Notes: a model not told the origin generated them from the letters alone. Shown: positions 16,263 to 24,558, numbered from the stretch's first letter. The stretch is DNA of 38,509 nt from an uncultured Phascolarctobacterium sp. (GCA_947629685.1 CANREP010000018.1:1-38509), one strand, 5' to 3'. Made by a program: numbers and translations.

Positions 16263-16332
16263 TTATTTCGCCGGAAATAAAGAGGCCGCGGCTGCTTATT
16301 TTATATACTACAACTTAAACGAGGTGAAGCTT

Positions 16333-19300
16333 ATGAACAAAAAATTACAGATGAAGATTGTCCTGAGCATCCTTTTAGCCGGGGCCTTTACAGGCAGCGC
16401 CTGGGTGCAGCCGGGACAGGCGTATGCGGAAAAACGTATTACCGGCGGTATTTATGAAGAGGATGTCTTTGCTCAGCAGCAGAGTGTGAACAGTAAGGAG
16501 AAAGTAACGCTGACGGATGCCAGGCTCATCATCGAGGGCGGCGAAATAAAGAGCAAGTTTGATTCCCGCTACCGGGAGTATGTCAACGGCAATGCTTACG
16601 CCGCGCACCTGCAGAATGTGGGTACAGGCGGTATAGAGATGCGCAACGATACGCTGTGGATGAGCGGCGGCAAAGTGGAAGGCGAGGCAGTAGCAGCCTG
16701 GGGCAGCGGCAAGGGCGACCTGCTGCTGGCAGGCAACGAGGCGCGGCTGACAGGAGGCAGTGCGGCTGCGGTTTATGCGGCGCAGGCTTTCAACCCTGAC
16801 GAGCGGGAGGTAGTGCTGCGTGATAACCGGCTGAAGCTGCAGGGCACGCCGGAGGCCAGGGCGGAAATCGGCACAGGCGCGGCGGCGCTGGTCAATTATG
16901 CCAACGGCGGCACGCTGACCTTGACCGGTAATCAGACCTCAGTAAGCAATGCGCTGGTTGGTAGTCACCTGTACGGCGGCAATATTGCGGCCTTTGACAG
17001 AAAAGCTGCTCAGGTGACGGCCAGCGGCAATGGGGTTGAGCTTACGGATACGCAGACGGCAGGCTCGGGCAATATCTACGGCGTCAATGTGCAGCAGGAC
17101 AAGAAAAGGTTTGAACATATCGCGGCCGACGGCAACAGCGCTTCCCTCAGCGGCAGGATGCAGGGCAGCGCCAATATCATCTACGGCGCTAAGGTAGCGG
17201 AAGCGGTTACAGGCAGCGCCAATAACAATAAAGTTGCTATCAGCGTCAGCAGTAAATATGTTGTGGACGCGGCTATCGGGGCGCGCATCGACGGCGGCAG
17301 CAAGGACGGGCACAGCGAGCTGGAAGCCAGCGGCAACCAGGTTTACGTCAGCGGCGGCGCCGACAAGGAACATGAGCTGCTCGTCAGGGGCAGTACTGGC
17401 GGCGGCAGTCAGGGCGGCATTACCGGCGGCAGGGTCTATACTGCTGCAGATACGGATGCGGCCAGAGCTAACAGAAACGTCGTCACTATCGGCTCCTTTG
17501 TGGGCAACAAGAATGGCACTATCAACTATGGCGGCCGTGTGGACGGTTACGGTACGGCGAAAGTCGCAGAGGCTAACGGCAACAAAGTCAGCGTAGGTGC
17601 GGACAACAGGCTGGCCGTATTGTACGGCGGTTCTGCCAGCGGCGCTTCGGCGGCAGCGGACGGCAATGTGCTGACGATTGCTTCTTCCGGCGTGGGCGGT
17701 ATTTACGGCGGCTCGGCCAGCGGTACGGATAAGGTTTCTGCCAGCGGCAACCAGATAACCATGAGCAATGACAGGGAAAACCTCAGAAGCAGCAGTATCA
17801 CCGGCGGCAAGGCCAAGGCGACGGGTACGGGCGAGGCTGTTGCCGATAACAACATCCTCCGGCTGGACGGTACGGAATTTACGCTTTTAACAGCAGCAGG
17901 TATCGCCGACAGCGCGGCGGGCAGCGCCCAAAGTAACGGTAACCGGCTCCTGGTCAGCGGCAAGGCCGATTTCGACGTAGAGGTTTACGGCGGTAAGGCC
18001 AGCAGCAGTTCGGGTACGGCGACGGCAGATAAAAACGGCATCGTGATAGAGAGCGGCGACTTTAATCTGCGTAATTTTTCTTTCATTCCCGGCGGGCTGA
18101 GTGCGGGCGCAGCCAGAAATGGCACGGGGCAGGCTTTAACCAGGGATAATTTCATCGTTATCCAGGGCGGCGACATCACTGCAGGGGGCGAATGGAAAGG
18201 TACCGCCTATCCCAGCTTCATCAACGGGGGCAGGGCTGTTGCCGGCAGCGGCGATGCTGAGGCCAGCAATAACAGCGTTGCCGTCAGCGGCGGTACAATC
18301 AAGCTTACCAACAGGTATGACGCCGACCATAAGGCTCAATTTACCAGCGACTTATCCGGCGGGCACGTAGAAAGCGGCGGTAAGGCTGTAGCTGTAAATA
18401 ACAAGGTAGCTATCAGCGGCGGTACGCTTATCGGCGATATATACGGGGCTTACGCTAAGGGCAGCAGCGCGGAAATCACACATAATAGCGTAAGCGTGCA
18501 GGGCAAGGCAGATCTGAGCCTGGCGTCATTGTACGGTTATAAGGCGGAGGTGCAGGATAAATCGCTGCAGGCTGCCGATAACACGCTGCACGTGGACGGC
18601 TGGCAGGGCGCGGTGCAGCGGGTGGCTAATTTTGATAAGATAACGCTGGATAATACGGTTATCGGCAAAGACGGCAAAGTGCTTTGCATCGCTGCGGCGC
18701 AGGCTGACGATCTGAAAAATGCGCAGGTAAATTTCAACAGCCTGGCAGGCGGGCAGGATTTGAGCAAGGTTAAGACTATCAGACTGCTGGACAGCGGGCA
18801 GCAGCTTGGTATAGCTAAGACGGAATTTAAAGAATATGTGCCTGCCGGCGTAGGCCTGATGGTGCGCGGCGAAGCGGATACATCGGCTGGCGGCTTGAGC
18901 TTTAAGGTGAAAGAAGTTAAAACCAGTAAGCAGGCTGATAATGTTGCTGCCGGCAGAGCGGTGAGCGCGGCATTTCTGAATCAGGGAGGCGACCTGATTG
19001 CCGATAGCCTGGACAGGCTGTCTTTAGCAGAGGAGGAAGGCGTACAGACCTTTGCCGCCGTACAGGGCAACCGCAGCAAATACGATGTTAACAGCGATTT
19101 GAAAATCAACGGCTGGAACAGCATCGTCGGTGTCGGCAGCAAGGGAGAAGCTGCTGACAGCGTTTACAGCTGGGGCATCTTTTACGAAAACGGCAGCGGC
19201 AACTACCGCACTCATAATGAATTCAACAACGGATTCTTCCGCAGCGACGGCAGCCTTGTCTACAACGGCGGCGGTATCGCAGCCCGTTGGCAGCGGGATA

Positions 19301-19845
19301 ATGGGGTCTATGCCGAAGGCAGCCTGCGTGCCGGCACGCTGAAAAATGAAGCGGGAAGCTCTTTGCAGGACAGCGCAGGCCAGGCCTACGGCTATAAAAC
19401 TTCTGGCAGTTACTACGGAGCGCATGTGGGCGTAGGCAAGGTTATCAGCTTAAATGAAGCTACCGACCTTGACGTTTACGGTAAATTCTTCCACACCTAT
19501 ACGGACGGCGACAGCTTAACTGTAGCAGGTGACAAATTTGAATTTGACAGCATCACCAGCGACAGGCTGAGGATAGGCGCAAGGGTTACGACAAATAAGG
19601 AAAATAAATTCAGCACCTACTACGGACTGGCCTGTGAATACGAGTTCAATGGCGATGCCGATTTGCGGGTACAGAATGTAGCTGCTCCCAGACAGAGCCT
19701 GCAGGGAAGCAGTTATATGGCGGAAATAGGTATGAACTACCAGCCGGGCAGCGATTCTCCGTGGAGCTTTGATTTGAATATGCGCGGCTATGCCGGCGAG
19801 CGCGACGGTTTCAGCGGCAGCGTGCAGGCAACCTACAGCTTCTAA
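16333..19845 (+). CDS. Large autotransporter under B12-riboswitch control
   Basis: This is a 1170-residue secreted and outer-membrane protein. The start at 16333 follows GAGGTGA and gives a signal peptide (MNKKLQMKIVL, hydrophobic core, cleavage near AYA/EK). Residues about 35-850 form a passenger built from many irregular units of the type N-x-V/L-x-(V/I)-S/x-GG and I/IYGG, the pattern of a beta-helix. From about residue 900 a barrel begins (FAAVQGNRSKYDVNSDLK) that is clearly related to the barrels of the 0.4-4.5 kb array and ends SVQATYSF. The passenger has no recognised catalytic or corrinoid-binding motif. Regulation by cobalamin suggests a role when B12 is scarce, such as scavenging B12 or a B12-carrying partner, or switching surface contacts. 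That is inference. Confidence 0.85.
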   Translation: MNKKLQMKIVLSILLAGAFTGSAWVQPGQAYAEKRITGGIYEEDVFAQQQSVNSKEKVTLTDARLIIEGGEIKSKFDSRYREYVNGNAYAAHLQNVGTGGIEMRNDTLWMSGGKVEGEAVAAWGSGKGDLLLAGNEARLTGGSAAAVYAAQAFNPDEREVVLRDNRLKLQGTPEARAEIGTGAAALVNYANGGTLTLTGNQTSVSNALVGSHLYGGNIAAFDRKAAQVTASGNGVELTDTQTAGSGNIYGVNVQQDKKRFEHIAADGNSASLSGRMQGSANIIYGAKVAEAVTGSANNNKVAISVSSKYVVDAAIGARIDGGSKDGHSELEASGNQVYVSGGADKEHELLVRGSTGGGSQGGITGGRVYTAADTDAARANRNVVTIGSFVGNKNGTINYGGRVDGYGTAKVAEANGNKVSVGADNRLAVLYGGSASGASAAADGNVLTIASSGVGGIYGGSASGTDKVSASGNQITMSNDRENLRSSSITGGKAKATGTGEAVADNNILRLDGTEFTLLTAAGIADSAAGSAQSNGNRLLVSGKADFDVEVYGGKASSSSGTATADKNGIVIESGDFNLRNFSFIPGGLSAGAARNGTGQALTRDNFIVIQGGDITAGGEWKGTAYPSFINGGRAVAGSGDAEASNNSVAVSGGTIKLTNRYDADHKAQFTSDLSGGHVESGGKAVAVNNKVAISGGTLIGDIYGAYAKGSSAEITHNSVSVQGKADLSLASLYGYKAEVQDKSLQAADNTLHVDGWQGAVQRVANFDKITLDNTVIGKDGKVLCIAAAQADDLKNAQVNFNSLAGGQDLSKVKTIRLLDSGQQLGIAKTEFKEYVPAGVGLMVRGEADTSAGGLSFKVKEVKTSKQADNVAAGRAVSAAFLNQGGDLIADSLDRLSLAEEEGVQTFAAVQGNRSKYDVNSDLKINGWNSIVGVGSKGEAADSVYSWGIFYENGSGNYRTHNEFNNGFFRSDGSLVYNGGGIAARWQRDNGVYAEGSLRAGTLKNEAGSSLQDSAGQAYGYKTSGSYYGAHVGVGKVISLNEATDLDVYGKFFHTYTDGDSLTVAGDKFEFDSITSDRLRIGARVTTNKENKFSTYYGLACEYEFNGDADLRVQNVAAPRQSLQGSSYMAEIGMNYQPGSDSPWSFDLNMRGYAGERDGFSGSVQATYSF

Positions 19846-19885
19846 AAATTACATAGCAGGAAAATCTCATACTCTCAAAATAGCG

Positions 19886-19915
19886 ACAGCCGGACTTAGG
19901 TCCGGCTGTTTTTGT
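19886..19915 (+). terminator. Terminator of the B12-controlled autotransporter
   Basis: ACAGCCGGAC (19886-19895) is perfectly complementary to GTCCGGCTGT (19900-19909), loop TTAG, followed by TTTTGT. Confidence 0.92.
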
Positions 19916-19948
19916 ATAGATAAGCTGCTGTTAAAAATAAACGGTTAA

Positions 19949-20389
19949 TTAAGACTGTTTATCGCTGGGCAGCGACTTGGTGAGTTTAAAATGGGTGGGC
20001 GCAAGACCGTTGCGCGCGTAAAAACGATGGGCCGCAGTGCGTTGACGGCTGCTGGCTACTTCCAAACTGCAGCAGTTTAGCTTTTGCGCTGTCTGGGCAG
20101 CCTGCTCCAAGAGTTTACGTCCCAGACCCTGGCTGCGGCAGCCGGGGGCGACGATAAATTCCATAATCTCTGCCACAGGGGCGGCGTGGTGCAGCTGCCT
20201 TTCGATGCGCAGGTTTAAAAAACCGAGGATGTGACAGTTTTCTTCATATATATAGCTGAAATAACGCCGGTCTTGCAGCTGCTCTGAATAAACGCTGTTA
20301 AACGCTTCGTAGGGTAACACGGTATTCTCCAGCTGACAGACCAGCTCATAAATCTGCCGGCAGTCTGCGGCAGTACTTAAACGAAACAT
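19949..20389 (-). CDS. GNAT-family N-acetyltransferase
   Basis: This 146-residue protein has the GNAT fold. EIMEFIVAPGCRSQGLGRKLLEQA contains the acetyl-CoA pyrophosphate loop (R-S-Q-G-L-G), and AHRFYARNGL is the typical C-terminal motif. The start is supported on the minus strand by AGGAGGTAG just before the ATG. The substrate is unknown; similar small GNATs acetylate amines, protein N-termini or antibiotics. The gene is convergent with the autotransporter and divergent from the hydrogenase-like operon. A TATAAT-like -10 lies on its strand at about 20411-20416. Confidence 0.88.
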   Translation of the reverse strand: MFRLSTAADCRQIYELVCQLENTVLPYEAFNSVYSEQLQDRRYFSYIYEENCHILGFLNLRIERQLHHAAPVAEIMEFIVAPGCRSQGLGRKLLEQAAQTAQKLNCCSLEVASSRQRTAAHRFYARNGLAPTHFKLTKSLPSDKQS

Positions 20390-20512
20390 AATCTACCTCC
20401 TGCTGCTTCATTATAGCATGGAGCCGCTGCGGGAAAGGTAAAATACGGGTAAAATCTGACAGCGGCCTGTCCGACCTGTTTTAATAGTTACACTCTGCAT
20501 GGGCGCGGCCGT

Positions 20513-20540
20513 ATCTGCCGGCGGCAGATTTTCTTTTTAT
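20513..20540 (+). terminator. Orphan plus-strand terminator-like hairpin
   Basis: ATCTGCC (20513-20519) pairs with GGCAGAT (20523-20529) around GGC, followed by TTTTCTTTTTAT. It points along the plus strand, but no plus-strand gene ends here. It may end a short RNA or block transcription reaching the next promoter. Confidence 0.55.
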
Positions 20541-20545
20541 TTACT

Positions 20546-20573
20546 TTGACAGCCATAAAAGGTAGAATAAAAT
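20546..20573 (+). promoter_or_regulatory. Promoter of the hydrogenase-like sensory operon
   Basis: TTGACA (20546-20551), 16 bases and TAAAAT (20568-20573), ending about 75 bases before the first start codon. Confidence 0.7.
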
Positions 20574-20648
20574 TGTAAGATTATTTAGTTTTTTAGGTCA
20601 AGGAAACAGAAATGATATTTTGATTTTATTTTATGGGTGGGAGAAAAT

Positions 20649-21014
20649 ATGCAATTAAAAGATGTAAAGGAACTGCTGCGGGCCAAGGTGCTGACCGGCG
20701 AAGGATTGCTGGACCGGGAGGTGGAGACCTGCTGCGGCAGCGATCTGATGAGCGACGTGCTGGCTTTTACCAAAAGGCGCACACTGCTGTGCACCGGCCT
20801 GACCAATCTGCAGGTGATACGCACGGCTGACATGACGGATTTGTGCGCGCTGGTCATCGTGCGCGGCAAGATTCCCGGCGGGGAAATTTTAGAAGCAGCG
20901 GCGGAAAACGGGCTGCCGGTACTGGCGACCCAGCATACGCTGTTTGAAGCCTGCGGCATACTGTATCAGGCAGGTATCAAAGGATGTTCAAAGAAGGAAG
21001 ACGACCATGAGTGA
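20649..21014 (+). CDS. DRTGG-domain protein (first copy)
   Basis: This is a 121-residue protein with one DRTGG-like domain: an N-terminal segment MQLKDVKELLRAKVLTGE, a central region LLDREVETCCGSDLMSDVLAFTK and a C-terminal part with LPVLATQHTLFEACGILYQ. Such domains occur alone, in phosphotransacetylase-like proteins and next to [FeFe]-hydrogenase genes. Their ligand is not established. I start at 20649, behind GGTGGGAGA; a GTG at 20637 is possible but would overlap that site. The gene overlaps the next by eight bases. A second, longer-conserved DRTGG gene lies two genes downstream. This copy has a CC pair (residues 31-32) that the other lacks. Confidence 0.75.
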   Translation: MQLKDVKELLRAKVLTGEGLLDREVETCCGSDLMSDVLAFTKRRTLLCTGLTNLQVIRTADMTDLCALVIVRGKIPGGEILEAAAENGLPVLATQHTLFEACGILYQAGIKGCSKKEDDHE

Positions 21015-21450
21015 GAATAAATCTGTAAAAATGGAATTTGAGGTAGCAGGCGGCGATTTTGAACGCGCCGGCGAAGCTTCGGCCAAAATCAAGCGGATGC
21101 TGCAGCGTCTCGGTATTGCCGCCGATATTGTGCGGCGTATCGCCATCGGCACTTATGAGGCGGAAATGAACGTCATTATCCACGCCGGCGGCGGCAAGGT
21201 AGCGGCAGAGGTGTTTACCGACGCGACGGAGATTACCGTTACCGACGCCGGACCCGGCATCCCCGATATTGACAAGGCTTTGCAGGAGGGCTGGTCCACA
21301 GCGCCGGAATATGCGCGGCAGATGGGTTTTGGCGCCGGCATGGGGCTGCCCAATATGGTAAAATGTTCGGATAAGTTCGATATCCAGTCCGAGGTGGGCG
21401 TGGGTACCACTATCCGTATGAGGTTTGAACATATCAGTGAAGATTTATAG
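21007..21450 (+). CDS. RsbW-like ATP-binding protein (HATPase_c)
   Basis: This 147-residue protein consists of a single GHKL/HATPase_c domain. An N box-like IGTYEAEMNVIIHAGGG, a G1 box DAGPGIPD and a G2 box GFGAGMGLPNM are visible. The layout (no dimerisation or histidine domain) is that of anti-sigma-factor kinases such as RsbW and SpoIIAB. The start at 21007 overlaps the end of the DRTGG gene, so translation is coupled. In hydrogenase contexts such proteins are thought to pass a signal to a partner by phosphorylation. No sigma or anti-anti-sigma partner is visible here, so the target is unknown. Confidence 0.85.
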   Translation: MSENKSVKMEFEVAGGDFERAGEASAKIKRMLQRLGIAADIVRRIAIGTYEAEMNVIIHAGGGKVAAEVFTDATEITVTDAGPGIPDIDKALQEGWSTAPEYARQMGFGAGMGLPNMVKCSDKFDIQSEVGVGTTIRMRFEHISEDL

Positions 21451-21476
21451 AATAAACTACGGAAAGAGGTGATACG

Positions 21477-22844
21477 ATGGCTCCGACAGAATATTTTCAT
21501 TCGGTAAAATTACAGCGGGACAAATGTCAGGGCTGCGTATCCTGCGTCAAGGTCTGTCCTACGGAGGCTATCCGCGTGCGGGCAGGAAAGGCGGAAATAC
21601 TGAGCGACCGCTGCGTGGACTGCGGCAGCTGCGCCAGGAAATGTCCTTACCATGCTTACAGCGTGGCTATGGATACGCTGGCAGAGCTGGAAGGCTATGC
21701 GTACAATATCGTACTGCCCGCGCCGTCGCTGTACGCCCAGTTCCCGGCATCCGTGCCGCTGGAGGACATCTGGCAGGGACTGCACACGCTGGGCTTTGAC
21801 GAGATTTTTGACGTGTCGCTGGCTTCCGAGTACGTGGCGCGCGAGATAGAAAGCTATGTGAAAGGCGATACGGGCGGACGCAGACCGCTGATTTCCAGTA
21901 CCTGTCCTGCCGTGCTGCGTCTGATCCAGGTCAAGTTCCCCGAGCTGATCAAACAGCTGGTGCCGGTGCTGGCTCCGGCAGAAGCGGCGGCCATCTATGT
22001 GCGGCAGGAGGCGGCAGCTAAGCATAACCTGGCGCCTGAGCAGATCGGCGTCTGGTTTATCTCGCCCTGTCCGTCCAAGGAAAGCAATATCCGTCAGTCG
22101 GTAGATGTGAAGCAGTCGCAGCTGACGGGCAGCTTCAGCCTGGCGGATATTTACGGTAGGTTGCTGAAATGCCTGGGCGGCGATGGCAGGCTCAATGTGC
22201 GCACTGGTTCTTCCTACGGGATGGGCTGGGGCGCGTGCGGCGGCGAAGCGGCGTCTGCGGGACTGGAAAACGTATTGGTCGTGGACGGTATCGACAATGT
22301 CTACGAAGTTTTGGAGCAGGTGTCCATGAATAAGATGCCCCAGCTGGATTATATTGAATGCAGCTCCTGCCAGGGCGGCTGCATCGGCGGTATGCTGGCG
22401 GCGGAAAACAGATTTGTGGCGCTGAGCAACCTGCAGCAGCGTATCCGCAGGATACGGGAAAATGAGCCTGCCGACAGGCTCGAAGCTATGGCTGCCCATA
22501 TGGTGCTGGCAGATTTCCCGAAATCGGCGGAGTACCGCAAAAAGGTCGTACCCCGTCCCATGATGCAGCTGGACGACGACATCATGGAAGCTATGAAGAA
22601 ATTTGAGCGCATGGAAGAAGTGCTGCAGGATCTGCCCGGCCTGGACTGCGGCGCGTGCGGCGCTCCCAGCTGTCAGTGTCTGGCCGAAGACATCGTGCAG
22701 GGCAAGGCCCATATTACGGACTGTATTTTCAAGCTGCGCAGCAGCGTACATAAACTGGCCCAGGGGATGCTGGAGCTGGCGCGTCAGGTGCCTATTTCCC
22801 ATGAGCCCGAACCGGTGCAGAATTTTGAGGAGGACGAAGAATGA
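21477..22844 (+). CDS. [FeFe]-hydrogenase-like protein, putative sensory type
   Basis: This 455-residue iron-sulfur protein has an N-terminal two-cluster ferredoxin domain (CQGCVSCVKVCP and CVDCGSCARKCP). An H-cluster domain follows, then a Fes-type domain (C391-x2-C394-x4-C399, CGACGAPSC), and an acidic tail ends the protein. The H-cluster cysteines are retained: L1 STCPAV (C143), L2 SPCPSK (C198), L3 CQGGC (C298, C302). The catalytic-type TSCCPxW is reduced to STCP, so if the C-P cysteine is the cluster ligand, the proton-relay Cys is a Thr. The usual L3 GGGQP is GGML. These traits and the neighbours (DRTGG, ATPase, PHP) fit the putative sensory (group D) [FeFe]-hydrogenases, not an H2-producing enzyme. 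Group assignment is from memory of the family and needs a tree. Confidence 0.85.
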   Translation: MAPTEYFHSVKLQRDKCQGCVSCVKVCPTEAIRVRAGKAEILSDRCVDCGSCARKCPYHAYSVAMDTLAELEGYAYNIVLPAPSLYAQFPASVPLEDIWQGLHTLGFDEIFDVSLASEYVAREIESYVKGDTGGRRPLISSTCPAVLRLIQVKFPELIKQLVPVLAPAEAAAIYVRQEAAAKHNLAPEQIGVWFISPCPSKESNIRQSVDVKQSQLTGSFSLADIYGRLLKCLGGDGRLNVRTGSSYGMGWGACGGEAASAGLENVLVVDGIDNVYEVLEQVSMNKMPQLDYIECSSCQGGCIGGMLAAENRFVALSNLQQRIRRIRENEPADRLEAMAAHMVLADFPKSAEYRKKVVPRPMMQLDDDIMEAMKKFERMEEVLQDLPGLDCGACGAPSCQCLAEDIVQGKAHITDCIFKLRSSVHKLAQGMLELARQVPISHEPEPVQNFEEDEE

Positions 22845-23182
22845 AAGTCAAAGATATCATGGCGGCGCTGCCTGTAAAGCTGCTGACGCCGGAGGCTGCC
22901 TTGGACGGCGAAATCGCGGGCGGCTATGCTTCCGATTTGCTGAGCAATGTCATGGGCCAGGCGCAGCCGGGCATGGTGTGGGTCACCATGCAGGGACATC
23001 AGAACGTAGCGGCAGTGGCGTCGCTGATCGGCGTAGCGGCAGTCATCGTGGCTGGAGATTCGCCGGTAGCGGAAGATACGCTGAGCAAAGCCGCTCTTAA
23101 CGAAGTAGTTATCTTTTCTACGGAGCTGTCCGCTTTTGAAATTATCGGACGGCTGTACGAGCTGGGAGTGGGCAAAGAGTAA
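22841..23182 (+). CDS. DRTGG-domain protein (second copy)
   Basis: This 113-residue protein closely matches the stand-alone DRTGG pattern: GEIAGGYASDLLSNVMGQA, a VTMQGHQNVAAVASL strand-helix, and a C-terminal STELSAFEIIGRLYEL. It starts four bases inside the hydrogenase-like gene (ATGA overlap), so the two are made together. The domain is probably a small-ligand or protein-binding module in the signalling chain; no ligand can be read from the sequence. Confidence 0.85.
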   Translation: MKVKDIMAALPVKLLTPEAALDGEIAGGYASDLLSNVMGQAQPGMVWVTMQGHQNVAAVASLIGVAAVIVAGDSPVAEDTLSKAALNEVVIFSTELSAFEIIGRLYELGVGKE

Positions 23183-23952
23183 TGCGCAGCATTCTGGCAG
23201 ATTTTCATATTCACACGCTGCTTTCCCCCTGTGCGGAAATCGAGATGACGCCTCACCATATCGTGATGCGGGCGGCGGAGTTCGGTATCGGCGCGGTGGC
23301 CATAACCGACCATAACGCCTCGGCAAACGCACTGGCAGCGGTAAAAGCCGGCGAGCGCTACGGGGTAAAGGTGTTTCCGGGTATGGAAGTGGAATGTCTG
23401 GAGGAAGCCCATATCGTAGTGCTGTTTGATACGCTCAAGCAGCTTAACGCCTGGCAGCAGCTGGTGGACGGCAAAATGAACGGGCTGCCCAATAATGCGG
23501 AAAAATTCGGCGGTCAGTTCGTGGTAGACGACGACGATAATTTCATCCGCGAGGAACAGCGGATGCTTTTGGCGCCTGTCGGGCTGACGGCGGCAGAGGT
23601 GGTGCGCGAGGCAGAACGTCTGGGAGGCATGAGTATTGCCGCCCATATCGACCGCCCTTCCTACAGTATCGTAGGGCAGCTGGGTTTCATCGAGCCTGGA
23701 TTCGGCTTTGCGGCGGCAGAGATTTCAGCGGCAGGCTGGAAAAACGGGATGCAGAGCAGGCTGCAGCGTCTGGCAGGCTACCTGCCCTTTGTTACCAGTT
23801 CCGACGCTCACAATATCATGGATTTTGTGCAGGGGCCGAAAAATATCGTTACCGTGGAAGAGCTGACCATAGCGGAGCTGAAGCTGGCGCTGAACCATAG
23901 CAGCGGCCGCAGCTGGCGTGCCGGTTGTTTTGCTGATTTTCAGGAGAAATAA
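23182..23952 (+). CDS. PHP-domain metal-dependent phosphoesterase
   Basis: This 256-residue protein carries the PHP metal-binding motifs in order: DFHIHTLLSPC (residues 7-17), AITDHN, PGMEVEC, AHIDRPS and SSDAH. The fold is a TIM-like barrel with a trinuclear metal site that removes phosphate from nucleotides, phospho-sugars or proteins. Its start shares one base with the preceding stop (TAATG), making it the fifth gene of the operon. Beside an RsbW-like kinase, it could be the opposing phosphatase or process a nucleotide signal; this is inference. Confidence 0.88.
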   Translation: MRSILADFHIHTLLSPCAEIEMTPHHIVMRAAEFGIGAVAITDHNASANALAAVKAGERYGVKVFPGMEVECLEEAHIVVLFDTLKQLNAWQQLVDGKMNGLPNNAEKFGGQFVVDDDDNFIREEQRMLLAPVGLTAAEVVREAERLGGMSIAAHIDRPSYSIVGQLGFIEPGFGFAAAEISAAGWKNGMQSRLQRLAGYLPFVTSSDAHNIMDFVQGPKNIVTVEELTIAELKLALNHSSGRSWRAGCFADFQEK

Positions 23953-23986
23953 GCTATACTAATTTGTATAAAAAGAATAAATAATG

Positions 23987-24015
23987 TTGAATATATAAAA
24001 TAAAAATGCTATACT
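23987..24015 (+). promoter_or_regulatory. Promoter of the hydrogenase operon
   Basis: TTGAAT (23987-23992), 17 bases and TATACT (24010-24015) preceded by an extended-10 TG. There is no terminator between the PHP gene and this promoter, so read-through from the sensory operon is also possible. Confidence 0.65.
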
Positions 24016-24057
24016 GATTTTAAATCTGTTACAATATTCAGGTAAAGGAGAATCACC

Positions 24058-24555
24058 ATGAGCCTAATCAATCAAAAATGCAGCTGCTGCGGCGGCGAAA
24101 ATCCTGAAAAAGTTCAGGTGGATGCAATCTTAGCTAAATATGAGGGCAAAAAAGGTTCCCTTATTCCGATTCTGCAGGAAGTGCAGAGCCTGTATAATTA
24201 TCTGCCCAAGGATGTGCTGGAATATGTGGCTTCTAAAACCGGCGTGCCCATTTCCGAAATCTACGGCGTAGTAACTTTCTATTCTCTGTTTCATCTCAAT
24301 CCCCGCGGACGCAACATCATCCGCGTCTGCCAGGGTACTGCCTGCCATGTACGCGGCGGCAAGCTGATTTTGCAGGCGCTGGAAAAAGAGCTGGGCATCA
24401 AGGCCGGCCATACTACGGAAGATCTGCGCTACACGCTGGAAACTGTTGCCTGCATCGGCGCGTGCGGATTGGCCCCCGTCATGCAGATCAACGACGATAC
24501 TCATGGCCGTCTGACGCCTGATAAACTGCCGGCCATTTTAAAAAGGTACCAGTAA
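24058..24555 (+). CDS. hndA: NAD(P)-linked [FeFe]-hydrogenase, NuoE-like subunit
   Basis: This 165-residue thioredoxin-like [2Fe-2S] subunit is related to NuoE, HydC and HndA. The cluster ligands are CQGTAC and CIGAC, with the family segment VTFYSLFHLNPRG before them. AAAGGAGA precedes the ATG. It has an N-terminal CSCCGG motif (about residues 8-13) ahead of the usual domain, perhaps an extra metal site. It would pass electrons between the flavin subunit and the hydrogenase subunit encoded downstream. Confidence 0.9.
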   Translation: MSLINQKCSCCGGENPEKVQVDAILAKYEGKKGSLIPILQEVQSLYNYLPKDVLEYVASKTGVPISEIYGVVTFYSLFHLNPRGRNIIRVCQGTACHVRGGKLILQALEKELGIKAGHTTEDLRYTLETVACIGACGLAPVMQINDDTHGRLTPDKLPAILKRYQ

Positions 24556-24558
24556 ATC

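Noticed and set aside
16120-16332. N-terminal extension of the large autotransporter reading frame
   Set aside because: The extension is translated from the riboswitch and its terminator. The start at 16333 has a ribosome site and gives a normal signal peptide.
21510-22802. Open frame of 430 codons on the minus strand across the hydrogenase-like gene
   Set aside because: The plus-strand protein shows ferredoxin, H-cluster and Fes motifs. The antisense frame shows none.
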